Source: Ruminococcus sp. UBA3800 (lineage in GTDB: Bacteria > Bacillota > Clostridia > Oscillospirales > Ruminococcaceae). Taken from it: a stretch of 22,989 nucleotides of DNA. Made by a program: the position numbers and the translations under genes. Shown piece after piece: positions 8,317 through 16,049 of the stretch; position 1 is the stretch's first letter, and every line of letters starts with the position of its first letter. The notes under the pieces were generated by a model, which searched no databases, was not told where the DNA came from, and saw only the letters and a program-made list of their open reading frames with translations. The stretch spans positions 1 to 22,989 of the forward strand of contig DFEO01000061.1 in NCBI GenBank assembly GCA_002368715.1, read 5' to 3'.

Positions 8317-9045
8317 TTACGGCTGACAGATATCCCTGACGACCTCCCCTGCTATAAGCAGGCCTGCTGCCGACGGCACAAAGGCAAGCGACCCCGGAAC
8401 GGCACGTCTTGCCTCGTTTTCCCTGACAGCCTCTGTTTCACGCTCGTCAGGCTTTATCGGCACCTCGTCCGACCACACTGCCTTGACGCCCTTGATCCCT
8501 CGCTTTCTCAGCTCCAGTCTCATGACCTTTGCAAGCGGACACACAGATGTCTTTGATATATCCGTGACCCTGAAGCGAGAAGCATCGAGCTTGTTGCCTG
8601 CCCCCATCGAGCTTATGACAGGGACACCCGAAAGCTTTGCAAGCCTGATTATCTCAAGCTTGGCGCTCACCGTGTCCACCGCATCAACAACATAGTCATA
8701 TTGCGAAAAATCAAAATCTCCCGAGTTCTCGGGCATAAAAAACGTGTTGAAGACCCTGACCTTTGTTTGCGGACAGATGTCTGCTATGCGCTCCCTTGCG
8801 ACCTCGGTCTTCTGCCTTCCGAGGGTCGAGTGAAGAGCATATATCTGGCGGTTTATGTTTGAAAGCGACACCGTGTCGTTGTCGATAAGGTCAAGAGCCC
8901 CTATGCCGCTTCTTGCAAGCGCTTCCACTGTGTAGCCGCCCACACCGCCTATACCGAAGACAGCCACCCTTGCCGACATAAGCCGTTTGAGCCCCTCATC
9001 ACCGAGCACCAGCCTTGTTCTCGAAAACTGATCTGCCAAAGCCAT
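8317..9045 (-). CDS. tcdA: tRNA threonylcarbamoyladenosine dehydratase (TcdA/CsdL/YgdL)
   Basis: A 242-residue ThiF/E1-like protein. TcdA uses ATP to cyclise the t6A modification at tRNA position 37 into ct6A. The nucleotide-binding glycine loop is VAVFGIGGVGGYTVEAL near the N-terminus. It is followed by ALDLIDNDTVSLSNINRQ with the conserved acidic, Asn and Arg residues, and by YVVDAVDTVSAKL. The C-terminal part shows SMGAGNKLDASRF and CPLAKVMRLELRKRGI, typical of this subfamily rather than of ThiF or MoeB. The ATG at 9045 overlaps the TGA of the upstream protease gene (TGATG), which suggests translational coupling. A GTG at 9048 is an alternative start. Confidence 0.93.
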   Translation of the reverse strand: MALADQFSRTRLVLGDEGLKRLMSARVAVFGIGGVGGYTVEALARSGIGALDLIDNDTVSLSNINRQIYALHSTLGRQKTEVARERIADICPQTKVRVFNTFFMPENSGDFDFSQYDYVVDAVDTVSAKLEIIRLAKLSGVPVISSMGAGNKLDASRFRVTDISKTSVCPLAKVMRLELRKRGIKGVKAVWSDEVPIKPDERETEAVRENEARRAVPGSLAFVPSAAGLLIAGEVVRDICQP

Positions 9046-10100
9046 CACCCCTTGTAAAGAGGCTTGCCGCAGGACGAGCAGTAGAAGCTGTTATTGCGGC
9101 ACTGATTACCGCAGTAGGAGCAGAAGACCATACCCTGAGCAGGCTGCTGATAGACCGGCTGCTGATATGGCTGCTGATAGGCCTGCTGATAAGGCTGCTG
9201 CCGGTATGTCTGATATGGTGCCTGCTGATATGGCTGCTGATAAGAATAGCTATTCTGCTGCTGACTGTAAGTGTTCTGATAAGCGCCGTACTGCTGCTGT
9301 ACATATGGCTGCCGGGGCTGACCGAACTGTCCCCTCTGCGGAGCAGGCGCCGTGTAGGTATTCTGATACGATCCGACAAGATTGCTCTCCTGCATATACA
9401 GGTGTGGTCTTTCCTGCTTTGATGAACGGTTCACCCTGACAAAAGCCATTATATCCAGAACGATAACAAAGCCGAAGAAAGCAACGATATATATGACCTC
9501 CTTTGTCGAGGAAAACATCGAGATGCAGAAATCGTATGTGCCGTGGAGCAGAACAGCAACAAGAAGTCCCATTCTTCTCTTGGAAGCCGAGGTCTTTATG
9601 TAACCGATAGCTTCATAATACTTTGCCTGGCCGTAGTAATAGCCCATATAGATCGCAAAGTTGCAGTGACCCGGGATAGAGAGCAGAGCCCTTGCTATGG
9701 CTGTGTCGAAGCCCATACGGAAAACATAGAGGATGTTTTCCAGAGTCGCAAACCCAAGGGATGCGAACACCGCATAAACTATGCCGTCAAAGCGATAGTT
9801 GAAATTGCGGTTTTTCCATGTGCATATGTACAGAGCGAAGTATTTGACACATTCTTCGGAAAGACCGACTATGCCGTAAAACATTATAAGGTTATAAACA
9901 AAGGTGTCCCGGATGCCGAACTCTTTCAGCATCTCCTGACCGAAGCCCTCATACAGGGCAGCAGGGATGCACGAGATGACACCGCAGATAAAAATCTTTA
10001 TAAGAAGACCCATCGGTTCCTTTTCGTGGGGGTCTTTGGCATAAATGAATATCAACAGTATTAGAGGCGGTATTACCGCACCTGCTCCGAGAGCTATCAT
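9045..10100 (-). CDS. prsW: PrsW-family intramembrane metalloprotease with Q/Y-rich tail and zinc ribbon
   Basis: A 351-residue membrane protein with about seven or eight spans. PrsW proteins are site-1 proteases; in Bacillus subtilis PrsW cuts an anti-sigma factor. The family motifs are all present: the early KDPHEKEP segment, EExxK in GLSEECVKYFAL, FASLGFATLENILY with its Glu, and HGTYD near the last spans. After the membrane domain comes a tail of about 65 residues made of Gln, Tyr, Pro and Asn (YQQPYQQ-like units), then a C-terminal zinc ribbon with paired cysteines (FCSYCG and FYCSSCG). The ATG at 10100 is preferred, with GGAG 8 bases upstream; a GTG at 10109 would add three residues. 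No anti-sigma gene lies nearby, so the substrate is unknown. The tail would be cytoplasmic if it follows the usual fold. Confidence 0.88.
   Translation of the reverse strand: MIALGAGAVIPPLILLIFIYAKDPHEKEPMGLLIKIFICGVISCIPAALYEGFGQEMLKEFGIRDTFVYNLIMFYGIVGLSEECVKYFALYICTWKNRNFNYRFDGIVYAVFASLGFATLENILYVFRMGFDTAIARALLSIPGHCNFAIYMGYYYGQAKYYEAIGYIKTSASKRRMGLLVAVLLHGTYDFCISMFSSTKEVIYIVAFFGFVIVLDIMAFVRVNRSSKQERPHLYMQESNLVGSYQNTYTAPAPQRGQFGQPRQPYVQQQYGAYQNTYSQQQNSYSYQQPYQQAPYQTYRQQPYQQAYQQPYQQPVYQQPAQGMVFCSYCGNQCRNNSFYCSSCGKPLYKG
9120..9300 (-). repeat. Degenerate CTGCTGATA-type repeats coding the PrsW tail
   Basis: On the + strand the units read CTGCTGATATGG, CTGCTGATAGGC, CTGCTGATAAGG and similar. 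On the coding strand they give Tyr-Gln-Gln-Pro/Ala-Tyr units. The units are imperfect, about 9-24 bases long, and in frame, so length changes by slippage would keep the frame. Confidence 0.7.
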
Positions 10101-10131
10101 TTGCTTCACTCCATTCCTGACAATTTATATC

Positions 10132-10160
10132 ATTATAACATAAACAAAACAAAATGTAAA
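10132..10160 (-). promoter_or_regulatory. Promoter for the prsW-tcdA pair
   Basis: Read on the - strand: TTTACA (10160-10155), a 17-base spacer, then TATAAT (10137-10132) preceded by TG plus one base. The prsW start lies about 32 bases downstream of the -10. Confidence 0.82.
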
Positions 10161-10311
10161 GAAGTTATAACATTCAACCATTCCTGTTTCATATTTTTAA
10201 ATAAAACAATTACAATATACAGAGCAGGCAGAATTTTCCAGAAACACGGGGATTGTTGCATAAACGCAGGTTATGATTATTGTGTAAAGTAAATAAATGT
10301 GGTGTATGCTA
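10161..10311. other. A/T-rich divergent intergenic region
   Basis: The 315-base gap between the divergent prsW and glycoside hydrolase starts holds the two promoters listed separately, with this A/T-rich stretch between them. It carries no plausible gene. No clear operator palindrome or riboswitch was recognised. Confidence 0.5.
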
Positions 10312-10340
10312 TTGACAAAAGAGCGCAAAAGTGATATATT
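10312..10340 (+). promoter_or_regulatory. Promoter for the GH5 gene
   Basis: TTGACA (10312-10317, perfect), a 17-base spacer, then TATATT (10335-10340) with TG at 10332-10333. The leader to the ATG at 10416 is about 70 bases. Confidence 0.82.
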
Positions 10341-10415
10341 TTAAGTGTGTAAAAATATGTTTTTTATAAACGTCAAAAAGAATATTTTTATATTTCAGGA
10401 AAAGGAGAAAAAACT

Positions 10416-12230
10416 ATGTTCAAGAAAATATTTGCCGTAATGTCTACGGCTGCTCTTGCAGCATCGGTGATGAGCGCTGTGCCTGTAAACGCACAGGCTG
10501 CCGGTCTTGACAACAGCGATAAGACCGCACAGGAAGTTGTCAATGATATGGGAATGGGTATCAACCTCGGTAACACCTTTGAATCCTGCGGAAGCTGGAT
10601 AGATGCATCGAGCGTATCAAACTTTGAGAAGGCTTGGGGAAGCCCGATCATCACAAAGGAAATGATCGACGGCTATGCAGCAGAGGGCTTCAAGACACTG
10701 AGAGTGCCTGTGGCCTGGTCTAATATGATGGACGATGATTATACTATCGCTCCCGAGTATCTTGAAAGAGTTGCCGAGATCGTTGACTGGGCTATCGACA
10801 ACGATATGTATGTTATCATCAACGAGCACTGGGACAGCGGCTGGATCGAGGAGTATCCTGAAAAGCCCGAAGAGGTAATGAATCATTACCTTGCTATCTG
10901 GGAGCAGGTCGCTGATTATTTCAAGGATTTTGACGATCATCTCATTTTCGAGTCCCAGAACGAGGAGCTTGGCAACTGGTCCAAGGTATGGAACCGCTGG
11001 GGTTCATCCACTGAGGGCAAGCAGGACGTTTATGATTATGCGCTGGCTTTCAATCAGAACTTCGTTGACCTTGTCAGAGCAAGCGGCGGAAACAACGATG
11101 ACAGGCTTCTGCTTATCTCCGGTATCATCACTGATGTCGATCTTACCTGTGACGAGATGTTCAAGATGCCTAACGATCCTGCAAACAAGATGGCAGTCTC
11201 CGTTCACTACTATACTCCGTTTAACTTTGCACTTTCCGATAATGCTTCCTCCTGGGGAACACCGGAAGAGTATGTGGAGCTCAACGGCTATATGAGAAAG
11301 CTTTATACAAGGTTCGTTTCTCAGGGAGTTCCCGTTATCATAGGTGAGTGCTGCAACGGTGCCGAGATCATCAAAAAAGACGAAGGCGCTATGACCGAGT
11401 ATATGAGTGCTGTTTGCCAGCAGGCTTATGAGAGAGGTATGTGCCCTGTTCTCTGGGACACAAACTATACCGAAGACGGCAAGACCAATAACAGCATCTA
11501 TAAGAGAGAGCTTATGAAGATGACCGATCCTCAGCTCAAGGCAAATCTCGAGCTTTATATTCAGGAAGGTCAGAAGAAAGAGAGCGATCTCATTCCCGAA
11601 AAGTTCACCTTCACATATGGTGAGACTTTTGATCTGTCCAAGGAACTTGGAACAGAAGACTTTACTGTTTATGTAGATGAAGATGATCCTGTTGTTTCCG
11701 CTGATGCGTTTGGAAACGTTTCGGCACTTATGGCAAGCGACACAGATGTCATCATACATCGCTGGGCTACCGATACACAGACTGAGCTGTGGCAGAAGGT
11801 AAACATTGAGGTGCTTAAAGCAGCTGCTCCTTCAGTTAAGCCTGATGAGGAGATCGTCGTAAAGGGACCCAACTATAAGACCAACGAGGATGTAGCTCTT
11901 CCTGAAGGCTGGTCGTGGGCAGAAACTGTTGACCTTGTTGACGGCAAGACAGTTACAGCTAAGGCTATCTATAATGACAGGAACTATACTGACAGGATAA
12001 TGGAAGTAAAGATCACATGGTACAGTGTTGATGATTCCGATTCCGGCAGCAAGGCAGACGACAAGTCTTCTTCAAAGGCTGATACCTCTTCAAAGGCAGC
12101 AGCTGAGACCAAGACCACAAATACCGCTTCCACAGCAAACGCTTCAACAGGTGCTTCCACAGCTTCGGCTCTGGCACTTGCAGCAGTTGTCGGCGCAGTG
12201 GCAGTTGTGGCTAAGAGAAAGAATAAGTGA
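10416..12230 (+). CDS. Secreted, membrane-anchored GH5 endoglucanase-like enzyme
   Basis: A 604-residue protein with a signal peptide (MFKKIFAVMS..., likely cut after NAQA near 28). The glycoside hydrolase family 5 domain covers about 35-395: GINLGNTFESCG, FKTLRVPVAW, INEHWDSGW, the acid/base Glu at E183 in FESQNEELG, HYYTPF with H264, and the nucleophile E311 in PVIIGECC. The pattern is closest to subfamily 4, which cuts beta-1,4-glucans such as cellulose, xyloglucan or mixed-linkage glucan. Two small beta-rich modules follow (about 395-540), then a Ser/Thr/Lys-rich linker, NASTG, a hydrophobic span and a basic end (KRKNK). No dockerin or recognised cellulose-binding module is present, so the enzyme probably stays on the cell surface. 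AAAGGAG lies 9 bases before the ATG. Confidence 0.88.
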   Translation: MFKKIFAVMSTAALAASVMSAVPVNAQAAGLDNSDKTAQEVVNDMGMGINLGNTFESCGSWIDASSVSNFEKAWGSPIITKEMIDGYAAEGFKTLRVPVAWSNMMDDDYTIAPEYLERVAEIVDWAIDNDMYVIINEHWDSGWIEEYPEKPEEVMNHYLAIWEQVADYFKDFDDHLIFESQNEELGNWSKVWNRWGSSTEGKQDVYDYALAFNQNFVDLVRASGGNNDDRLLLISGIITDVDLTCDEMFKMPNDPANKMAVSVHYYTPFNFALSDNASSWGTPEEYVELNGYMRKLYTRFVSQGVPVIIGECCNGAEIIKKDEGAMTEYMSAVCQQAYERGMCPVLWDTNYTEDGKTNNSIYKRELMKMTDPQLKANLELYIQEGQKKESDLIPEKFTFTYGETFDLSKELGTEDFTVYVDEDDPVVSADAFGNVSALMASDTDVIIHRWATDTQTELWQKVNIEVLKAAAPSVKPDEEIVVKGPNYKTNEDVALPEGWSWAETVDLVDGKTVTAKAIYNDRNYTDRIMEVKITWYSVDDSDSGSKADDKSSSKADTSSKAAAETKTTNTASTANASTGASTASALALAAVVGAVAVVAKRKNK

Positions 12231-12237
12231 TACGATT

Positions 12238-12265
12238 AAAGCGGTCGGGCTTCCGGCCGCTTTTT
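12238..12265 (+). terminator. Intrinsic terminator after the GH5 gene
   Basis: AAAGCGGTCGG pairs with CCGGCCGCTTT (one T-G wobble) around a GCTT loop, followed by TT. It starts 8 bases after the stop. Confidence 0.9.
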
Positions 12266-12402
12266 ATGTGCTTTTTGGGGTTTAAAAATAAGAGAGCAAG
12301 GGGCTTTGTCGATATTGATATAATAAACGTTTGCAAATCTGACAGATAGGTGAAAGATGCCAAATCTTAGCCGATTTTTGAGAATGAATTCACAAAATGT
12401 TG

Positions 12403-12431
12403 TTGAATAAACCACAGCACTATGATATAAT
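12403..12431 (+). promoter_or_regulatory. Promoter for the surface-anchored hypothetical protein
   Basis: TTGAAT (12403-12408), 17-base spacer, perfect TATAAT (12426-12431) with TG at 12423-12424. The leader is about 45 bases. Confidence 0.78.
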
Positions 12432-12481
12432 TTGCTTGCTATTAGAGTATAGGTATTTTTTGAGAACTTGGGGGATATTTT

Positions 12482-13261
12482 ATGTTAAGGAGAATCGTTT
12501 CTGCTTTTGCAGCAGCTGCTGTTTCGGTTTCAATGCTGTGTTTAGGCGCCAGCGCCGAAGTGAGCGATGTCAAGATCGACTGCTCGAAGGCAAAGGAAGC
12601 ATCAAACTGGGGCAAGAGCATCTCAGTACCGGCCGAGACCTTTGAGCTTGGCAGGATAACAGAAAAAACACAGTTAATTGTGACCTTCGATGTCATTGAT
12701 ATGGGCGGCGAGGAGGACTTCCCTTCCAGCCCTGTAACACTTGCTATACAGGCGGACAAGGATCCCGAGAACATCAATGCCAATGATAACGGCGGTGTGT
12801 GGGTGGATATCTCGCCCAGCACCTATGACGATATGAGTGCTACTTTCTATTACTCCGATATCGTAAAGGGCTACGGAAGCAAGGATTTCAGCAAGGTCAC
12901 TTATTTCTATGCTGTCGCTCCGACAAAGGTGAATATCAAGGTAAATTCGATCTTTATCTCAGATTGCAATGATACGGTCCCCGAAACGACGACAACAACT
13001 ACGACCGCTGCTCCCGAGCAGACAACACCGGCTGAGGAGTCAACACCGGCAGAGACCACAACAGTGACTACCGCTGCTCCCGCCTCTCAGGCGCCTGCTG
13101 AAAGCAGCTCGTCCTCGAATGTTGTGCTGTTCGCAGTTATCGGCGTTGTGTGCGGTATAGCACTTGCGGTTGCAATAATCTTTATCATTGTAAGCAAGAA
13201 GTCAGACAAGGCGTTTGATACTCAGACAGGTAAGTTCGTTTCAAAAAAGAAGCTGAAATAA
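12482..13261 (+). CDS. Secreted membrane-anchored protein of unknown function
   Basis: A 259-residue protein I do not recognise by family. It has a signal peptide with a likely cut after GASA (25), then one domain of about 135 residues (27-163) that looks rich in beta strands, with motifs such as NWGKSISVPAETF, LIVTFDV and VTYFYAV. Two cysteines (34 and 162) bracket the domain and could form a disulfide. A Thr/Pro/Ala/Glu linker follows (about 164-212), then a membrane span (213-238) and a basic C-terminus (KKSDK ... KKKLK). The layout suggests a surface-displayed binding module, possibly carbohydrate-binding given the GH5 neighbour, but that is inference. A GGGGG stretch 7 bases before the ATG serves as ribosome binding site. 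It has its own promoter and terminator. Confidence 0.78.
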   Translation: MLRRIVSAFAAAAVSVSMLCLGASAEVSDVKIDCSKAKEASNWGKSISVPAETFELGRITEKTQLIVTFDVIDMGGEEDFPSSPVTLAIQADKDPENINANDNGGVWVDISPSTYDDMSATFYYSDIVKGYGSKDFSKVTYFYAVAPTKVNIKVNSIFISDCNDTVPETTTTTTTAAPEQTTPAEESTPAETTTVTTAAPASQAPAESSSSSNVVLFAVIGVVCGIALAVAIIFIIVSKKSDKAFDTQTGKFVSKKKLK

Positions 13262-13266
13262 AACAG

Positions 13267-13291
13267 CGGAGAGCTTCGGCTCTCCGTTTTT
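13267..13291 (+). terminator. Intrinsic terminator with TTCG tetraloop
   Basis: CGGAGAGC-TTCG-GCTCTCCG followed by five T residues, right after the stop of the surface protein gene and 16 bases before ruvX. No promoter was found between it and ruvX, so ruvX may depend on read-through. Confidence 0.93.
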
Positions 13292-13306
13292 GTTAGGGAG
13301 GATAAT

Positions 13307-13738
13307 ATGAGGATAATGGCTGTTGACCACGGAGATGTAAGGACGGGTGTAGCTGTCTGTGACAAGGGGGAGCTGCTGGCTTCGCCTGTGAAAACGATCA
13401 GACAGACCGACCAGGAAAAGCTTGCTGATGAGATAGCAGAGCTTGCAAAAGAGTACAGAGCAGAGATGTTTGTGGTGGGGCTTCCGGTAAATATGGACGG
13501 AAGCAGAGGCTATGCAGCCGAGGCCTGTGAAGCGTTTGCAAAGCTTCTCAGCGAGAAAACAGGGCTTGAAGCGGCGCTCTGGGACGAAAGACGAACGACG
13601 GTGACGGCTCACGAGATACTGAACAAGGTCAATGTTCGTGGGAAGGCCCGAAAGGCTGTTGTCGACACCGTGGCGGCAACGGTCATTCTGGATGGCTATC
13701 TTGATTACCGCAGGAAGCATAAAAGCGAACAGACGTGA
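13307..13738 (+). CDS. ruvX: RuvX/YqgF family putative pre-16S rRNA nuclease
   Basis: A 143-residue RNase H-like protein, the usual length for RuvX/YqgF, which acts in maturation of the 16S rRNA 5' end and in some bacteria has been linked to Holliday junction processing. The family motifs are in order: IMAVDHGDVRTGVAV at the N-terminus with the first catalytic Asp, FVVGLPVNMDGSRG in the middle, LWDERRTTVTA with the acidic pair, and VDTVAATVILDGYLD at the end. AGGGAGG lies 5 bases before the ATG. The gene follows directly on the terminator of the previous gene. Confidence 0.95.
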   Translation: MRIMAVDHGDVRTGVAVCDKGELLASPVKTIRQTDQEKLADEIAELAKEYRAEMFVVGLPVNMDGSRGYAAEACEAFAKLLSEKTGLEAALWDERRTTVTAHEILNKVNVRGKARKAVVDTVAATVILDGYLDYRRKHKSEQT

Positions 13739-13788
13739 CCCGGATATTTATTTGATCCCGGGACGGAACTTAGAAAGTATTATGGCTA

Positions 13789-13831
13789 GATCCTGCACAG
13801 CTGTTTATGAAAATGAGAGCTGTGCAGGATC
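13789..13831. terminator. Perfect 14-base stem-loop after ruvX, possible terminator
   Basis: GATCCTGCACAGCT (13789-13802) pairs exactly with AGCTGTGCAGGATC (13818-13831) around a 15-base loop. GCTTTTC follows, a weak U-tract. It may end the ruvX transcript. The long loop and perfect arms are less typical of a terminator than the others in this window. Confidence 0.55.
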
Positions 13832-13842
13832 GCTTTTCGGGG

Positions 13843-13871
13843 TTGCTTTTTTATCGGATCTGTGCTATAAT
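13843..13871 (+). promoter_or_regulatory. Promoter at the head of the surface-polymer cluster
   Basis: TTGCTT (13843-13848), 17-base spacer, perfect TATAAT (13866-13871) with TG at 13863-13864. The -35 is weak but the extended -10 is good. It lies about 65 bases before the first start of the cluster. Confidence 0.7.
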
Positions 13872-13936
13872 TTATGGTGATATTATAGGGACAGGTATGT
13901 ATCGACACTCCACGTCCCCGATTGGAAGTTGTTTTC

Positions 13937-16012
13937 ATGCCATTATTAAATCTGCTTTTGCGACCTATCTCCAGATCAAAGCTCTTCGGCATAGTATATA
14001 GTGTTTTGCTTATGCTCCTGTTTTGCGCATCGTCAGTTTTTATGGCCGTTTTCTTTGATCTTGCGCTGCCTGCGGTCATCATTGGGCTCGTGCTTCTTTG
14101 CTTCTTGTTTTACAGGATAAAGCTTGATACCATAATAATAAAGCTTCCTGTGATATACCATATTATAGCTTTACTCGCATTCGCTTATATGGCAAAAGGG
14201 TTTTATCGCTTTACCGATGGGACCGAACTTTTTATGATCGTTTCTTCAGCTGCCTGCGGAATGGTCTTTTTCTCGCTTATCGAGATAGTATCATCATCTT
14301 TACTCAGTTTTCTGTCTGACAAAGCACATCCGGAAAACTTTCCAATGGCTCTTGCTTCGGTCTTTCCATTGCTGTTTACTGTTATCATATACATTCCTTC
14401 GGAAACGTATTTTATAAACTCAAAGGATCTCCTTTTTGTATTCTTTGATTTTGCACCGTATATTATTATCAAAGCGGTCGTATTTACCCTGATAACATCC
14501 GTTGCTGCCTGCGCACTGAGCAGCAAAGCGTTCCGGGTCTTTTCTGCTTTAACAACAGGACTCACCTTGTGTGTGTACTGTCAGTATATTTTTATGAACA
14601 GTGACCTCCCGTCATTTCTCGGCACACCTCCGGATTGGAGTTCTATGCACGCTAAGATCGTGATAAACCTCGTTATCTGGATCCTGCTGCTTCTGCTGCC
14701 GTTAGCTTTTATTCTTCTGTCCGGGCGAATAAAGGCTATCAGCGGCAATAAGATCGCCTGTAACGCCCATGTGCTCGCAGCTCTGTTCATAGGCGGGATA
14801 CAGCTCATCTCACTTGTGACCCTGATCATAACGTCAGACCGCAGTCTTTCAAAACATGAAAAATATATGCTCGATAACAAAGAGCAGTTCGTTGTTTCCG
14901 GGAACAAAAATGTGATCACCTTTATCCTGGACGCATCGGACAGGCATTATTTTGATGATGTTTATGAGCAGGAACCTGAAAGATTTGACTTTCTTAATGA
15001 CTTTACATATTATAACAATGCCTGCATGATGTATGATGCAACATATCTGTCGATCCCACAGATGCTCTCAGGTGCCGTCGAACCTCCGGAATATGACATC
15101 AATACCTGGGTCAGGGAGTGCTGGTCGTCTGAATGCTGCTCCTCCTTTTATTCAAGACTTCACGATGCAGACTATAAAGTGAACGTGTTCGGAGATTTTG
15201 CATATGACTACAATGCCTTTTCTGAAAGCTTTGATAACTGTGAGTTTCAGACAGAGGATAGTATAAGAGTCGATTACGAAGATCTGTATACTAATCTTAA
15301 TGCACTAGCGGCTTATAGGTATATGCCAATGCTCTTAAAGTCCTCGTTTCTTAATGATGTTGAAGAACTGGACCGCACTATCGTTTATTCAAACGAGTGC
15401 ATCATGGATAACAAGCAGTATCTTTCGTCGCTGAAGCTGGAAAAAGCGAAGAACGATAAGAATTATTTTATCGTTGAACATCTGAACGGAACTCACGCAT
15501 TCTCCGATGGGACCGTTACTGAGCGTGTATATGACTGTCTGGATATATTAAAGGAGTATACGGATCAGCTGAAAGAGATGGGGCTTTATGACTCCTCTGT
15601 TATTATAATAACAGGAGATCACGGCGAACACTATGGGAAGGACAATGTTCCTATCTGGTATATCAAAGGCACAAACGAACACCACGACAGGATGCAGACA
15701 TCAAGTGCGCCGATACATCATACAGATTATCTGGCTACCTGTATCGATGCTGCCGGATTAAAACAAAGCGGCGACGACGATCTTTTCGGGCGGTCGATCT
15801 TTGATATCCCGGAGAACGAAAAGAGAAAGCGGCTCGTTTTTCAGCGCTATGGCTTTGAGTATGAGGGTGACATCGACTTTAAGCGATGTGTCGATCCGGG
15901 TCACAAAGGAGCCGCCTATGGGTATTATTTCACGGGAGACAGAGAGGATCTTGTCGAAAGAGAAAACGCAGGACCTCCGGATATTGTTCTTGAACTGAAC
16001 GATATGTATTGA
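13937..16012 (+). CDS. Alkaline-phosphatase-superfamily membrane phosphotransferase (LTA synthase/EptA-like)
   Basis: A 691-residue protein. The first 310 or so residues hold about nine or ten membrane spans; the rest is an external domain of the sulfatase/alkaline-phosphatase fold. Metal and catalytic residues can be followed: D332 in FILDASD, the likely nucleophile T369 in DATYLSIPQM, D561-H562 in ITGDHGEHYG, and H594/H595 in IHHTDYL. A Thr nucleophile and an ATxxSxP stretch fit phosphoethanolamine or phosphoglycerol transferases better than true sulfatases, which use CxPxR or SxPxR. I infer that it adds a phospho-alcohol group to a surface glycan or makes a polyol-phosphate chain from lipid donors. 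The ATG at 13937 has GGAAG 8 bases before it; the TTG at 13922 is less likely. It heads a cluster with teichoic-acid-like and choline genes. Confidence 0.78.
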   Translation: MPLLNLLLRPISRSKLFGIVYSVLLMLLFCASSVFMAVFFDLALPAVIIGLVLLCFLFYRIKLDTIIIKLPVIYHIIALLAFAYMAKGFYRFTDGTELFMIVSSAACGMVFFSLIEIVSSSLLSFLSDKAHPENFPMALASVFPLLFTVIIYIPSETYFINSKDLLFVFFDFAPYIIIKAVVFTLITSVAACALSSKAFRVFSALTTGLTLCVYCQYIFMNSDLPSFLGTPPDWSSMHAKIVINLVIWILLLLLPLAFILLSGRIKAISGNKIACNAHVLAALFIGGIQLISLVTLIITSDRSLSKHEKYMLDNKEQFVVSGNKNVITFILDASDRHYFDDVYEQEPERFDFLNDFTYYNNACMMYDATYLSIPQMLSGAVEPPEYDINTWVRECWSSECCSSFYSRLHDADYKVNVFGDFAYDYNAFSESFDNCEFQTEDSIRVDYEDLYTNLNALAAYRYMPMLLKSSFLNDVEELDRTIVYSNECIMDNKQYLSSLKLEKAKNDKNYFIVEHLNGTHAFSDGTVTERVYDCLDILKEYTDQLKEMGLYDSSVIIITGDHGEHYGKDNVPIWYIKGTNEHHDRMQTSSAPIHHTDYLATCIDAAGLKQSGDDDLFGRSIFDIPENEKRKRLVFQRYGFEYEGDIDFKRCVDPGHKGAAYGYYFTGDREDLVERENAGPPDIVLELNDMY

Positions 16013-16049
16013 TATATCATAAAACTTGAAATAAAGGTGATGCGATACT

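Noticed and set aside
8287..8556. + strand open frame after the caspase-like gene
   Set aside because: It starts inside the bidirectional terminator and runs antisense to tcdA, which has full family motifs.
9015..9422. Leucine/isoleucine-rich + strand open frame that looks like a membrane protein
   Set aside because: It is the antisense of the Gln/Tyr-rich repeats of the PrsW tail; the CTGCTGATA units read as Leu-Leu-Ile by chance. It has no ribosome binding site and no family motif.
13937..16012. True sulfatase
   Set aside because: No CxPxR or SxPxR formylglycine motif is present; the nucleophile region has Thr in an EptA/LtaS-like context.
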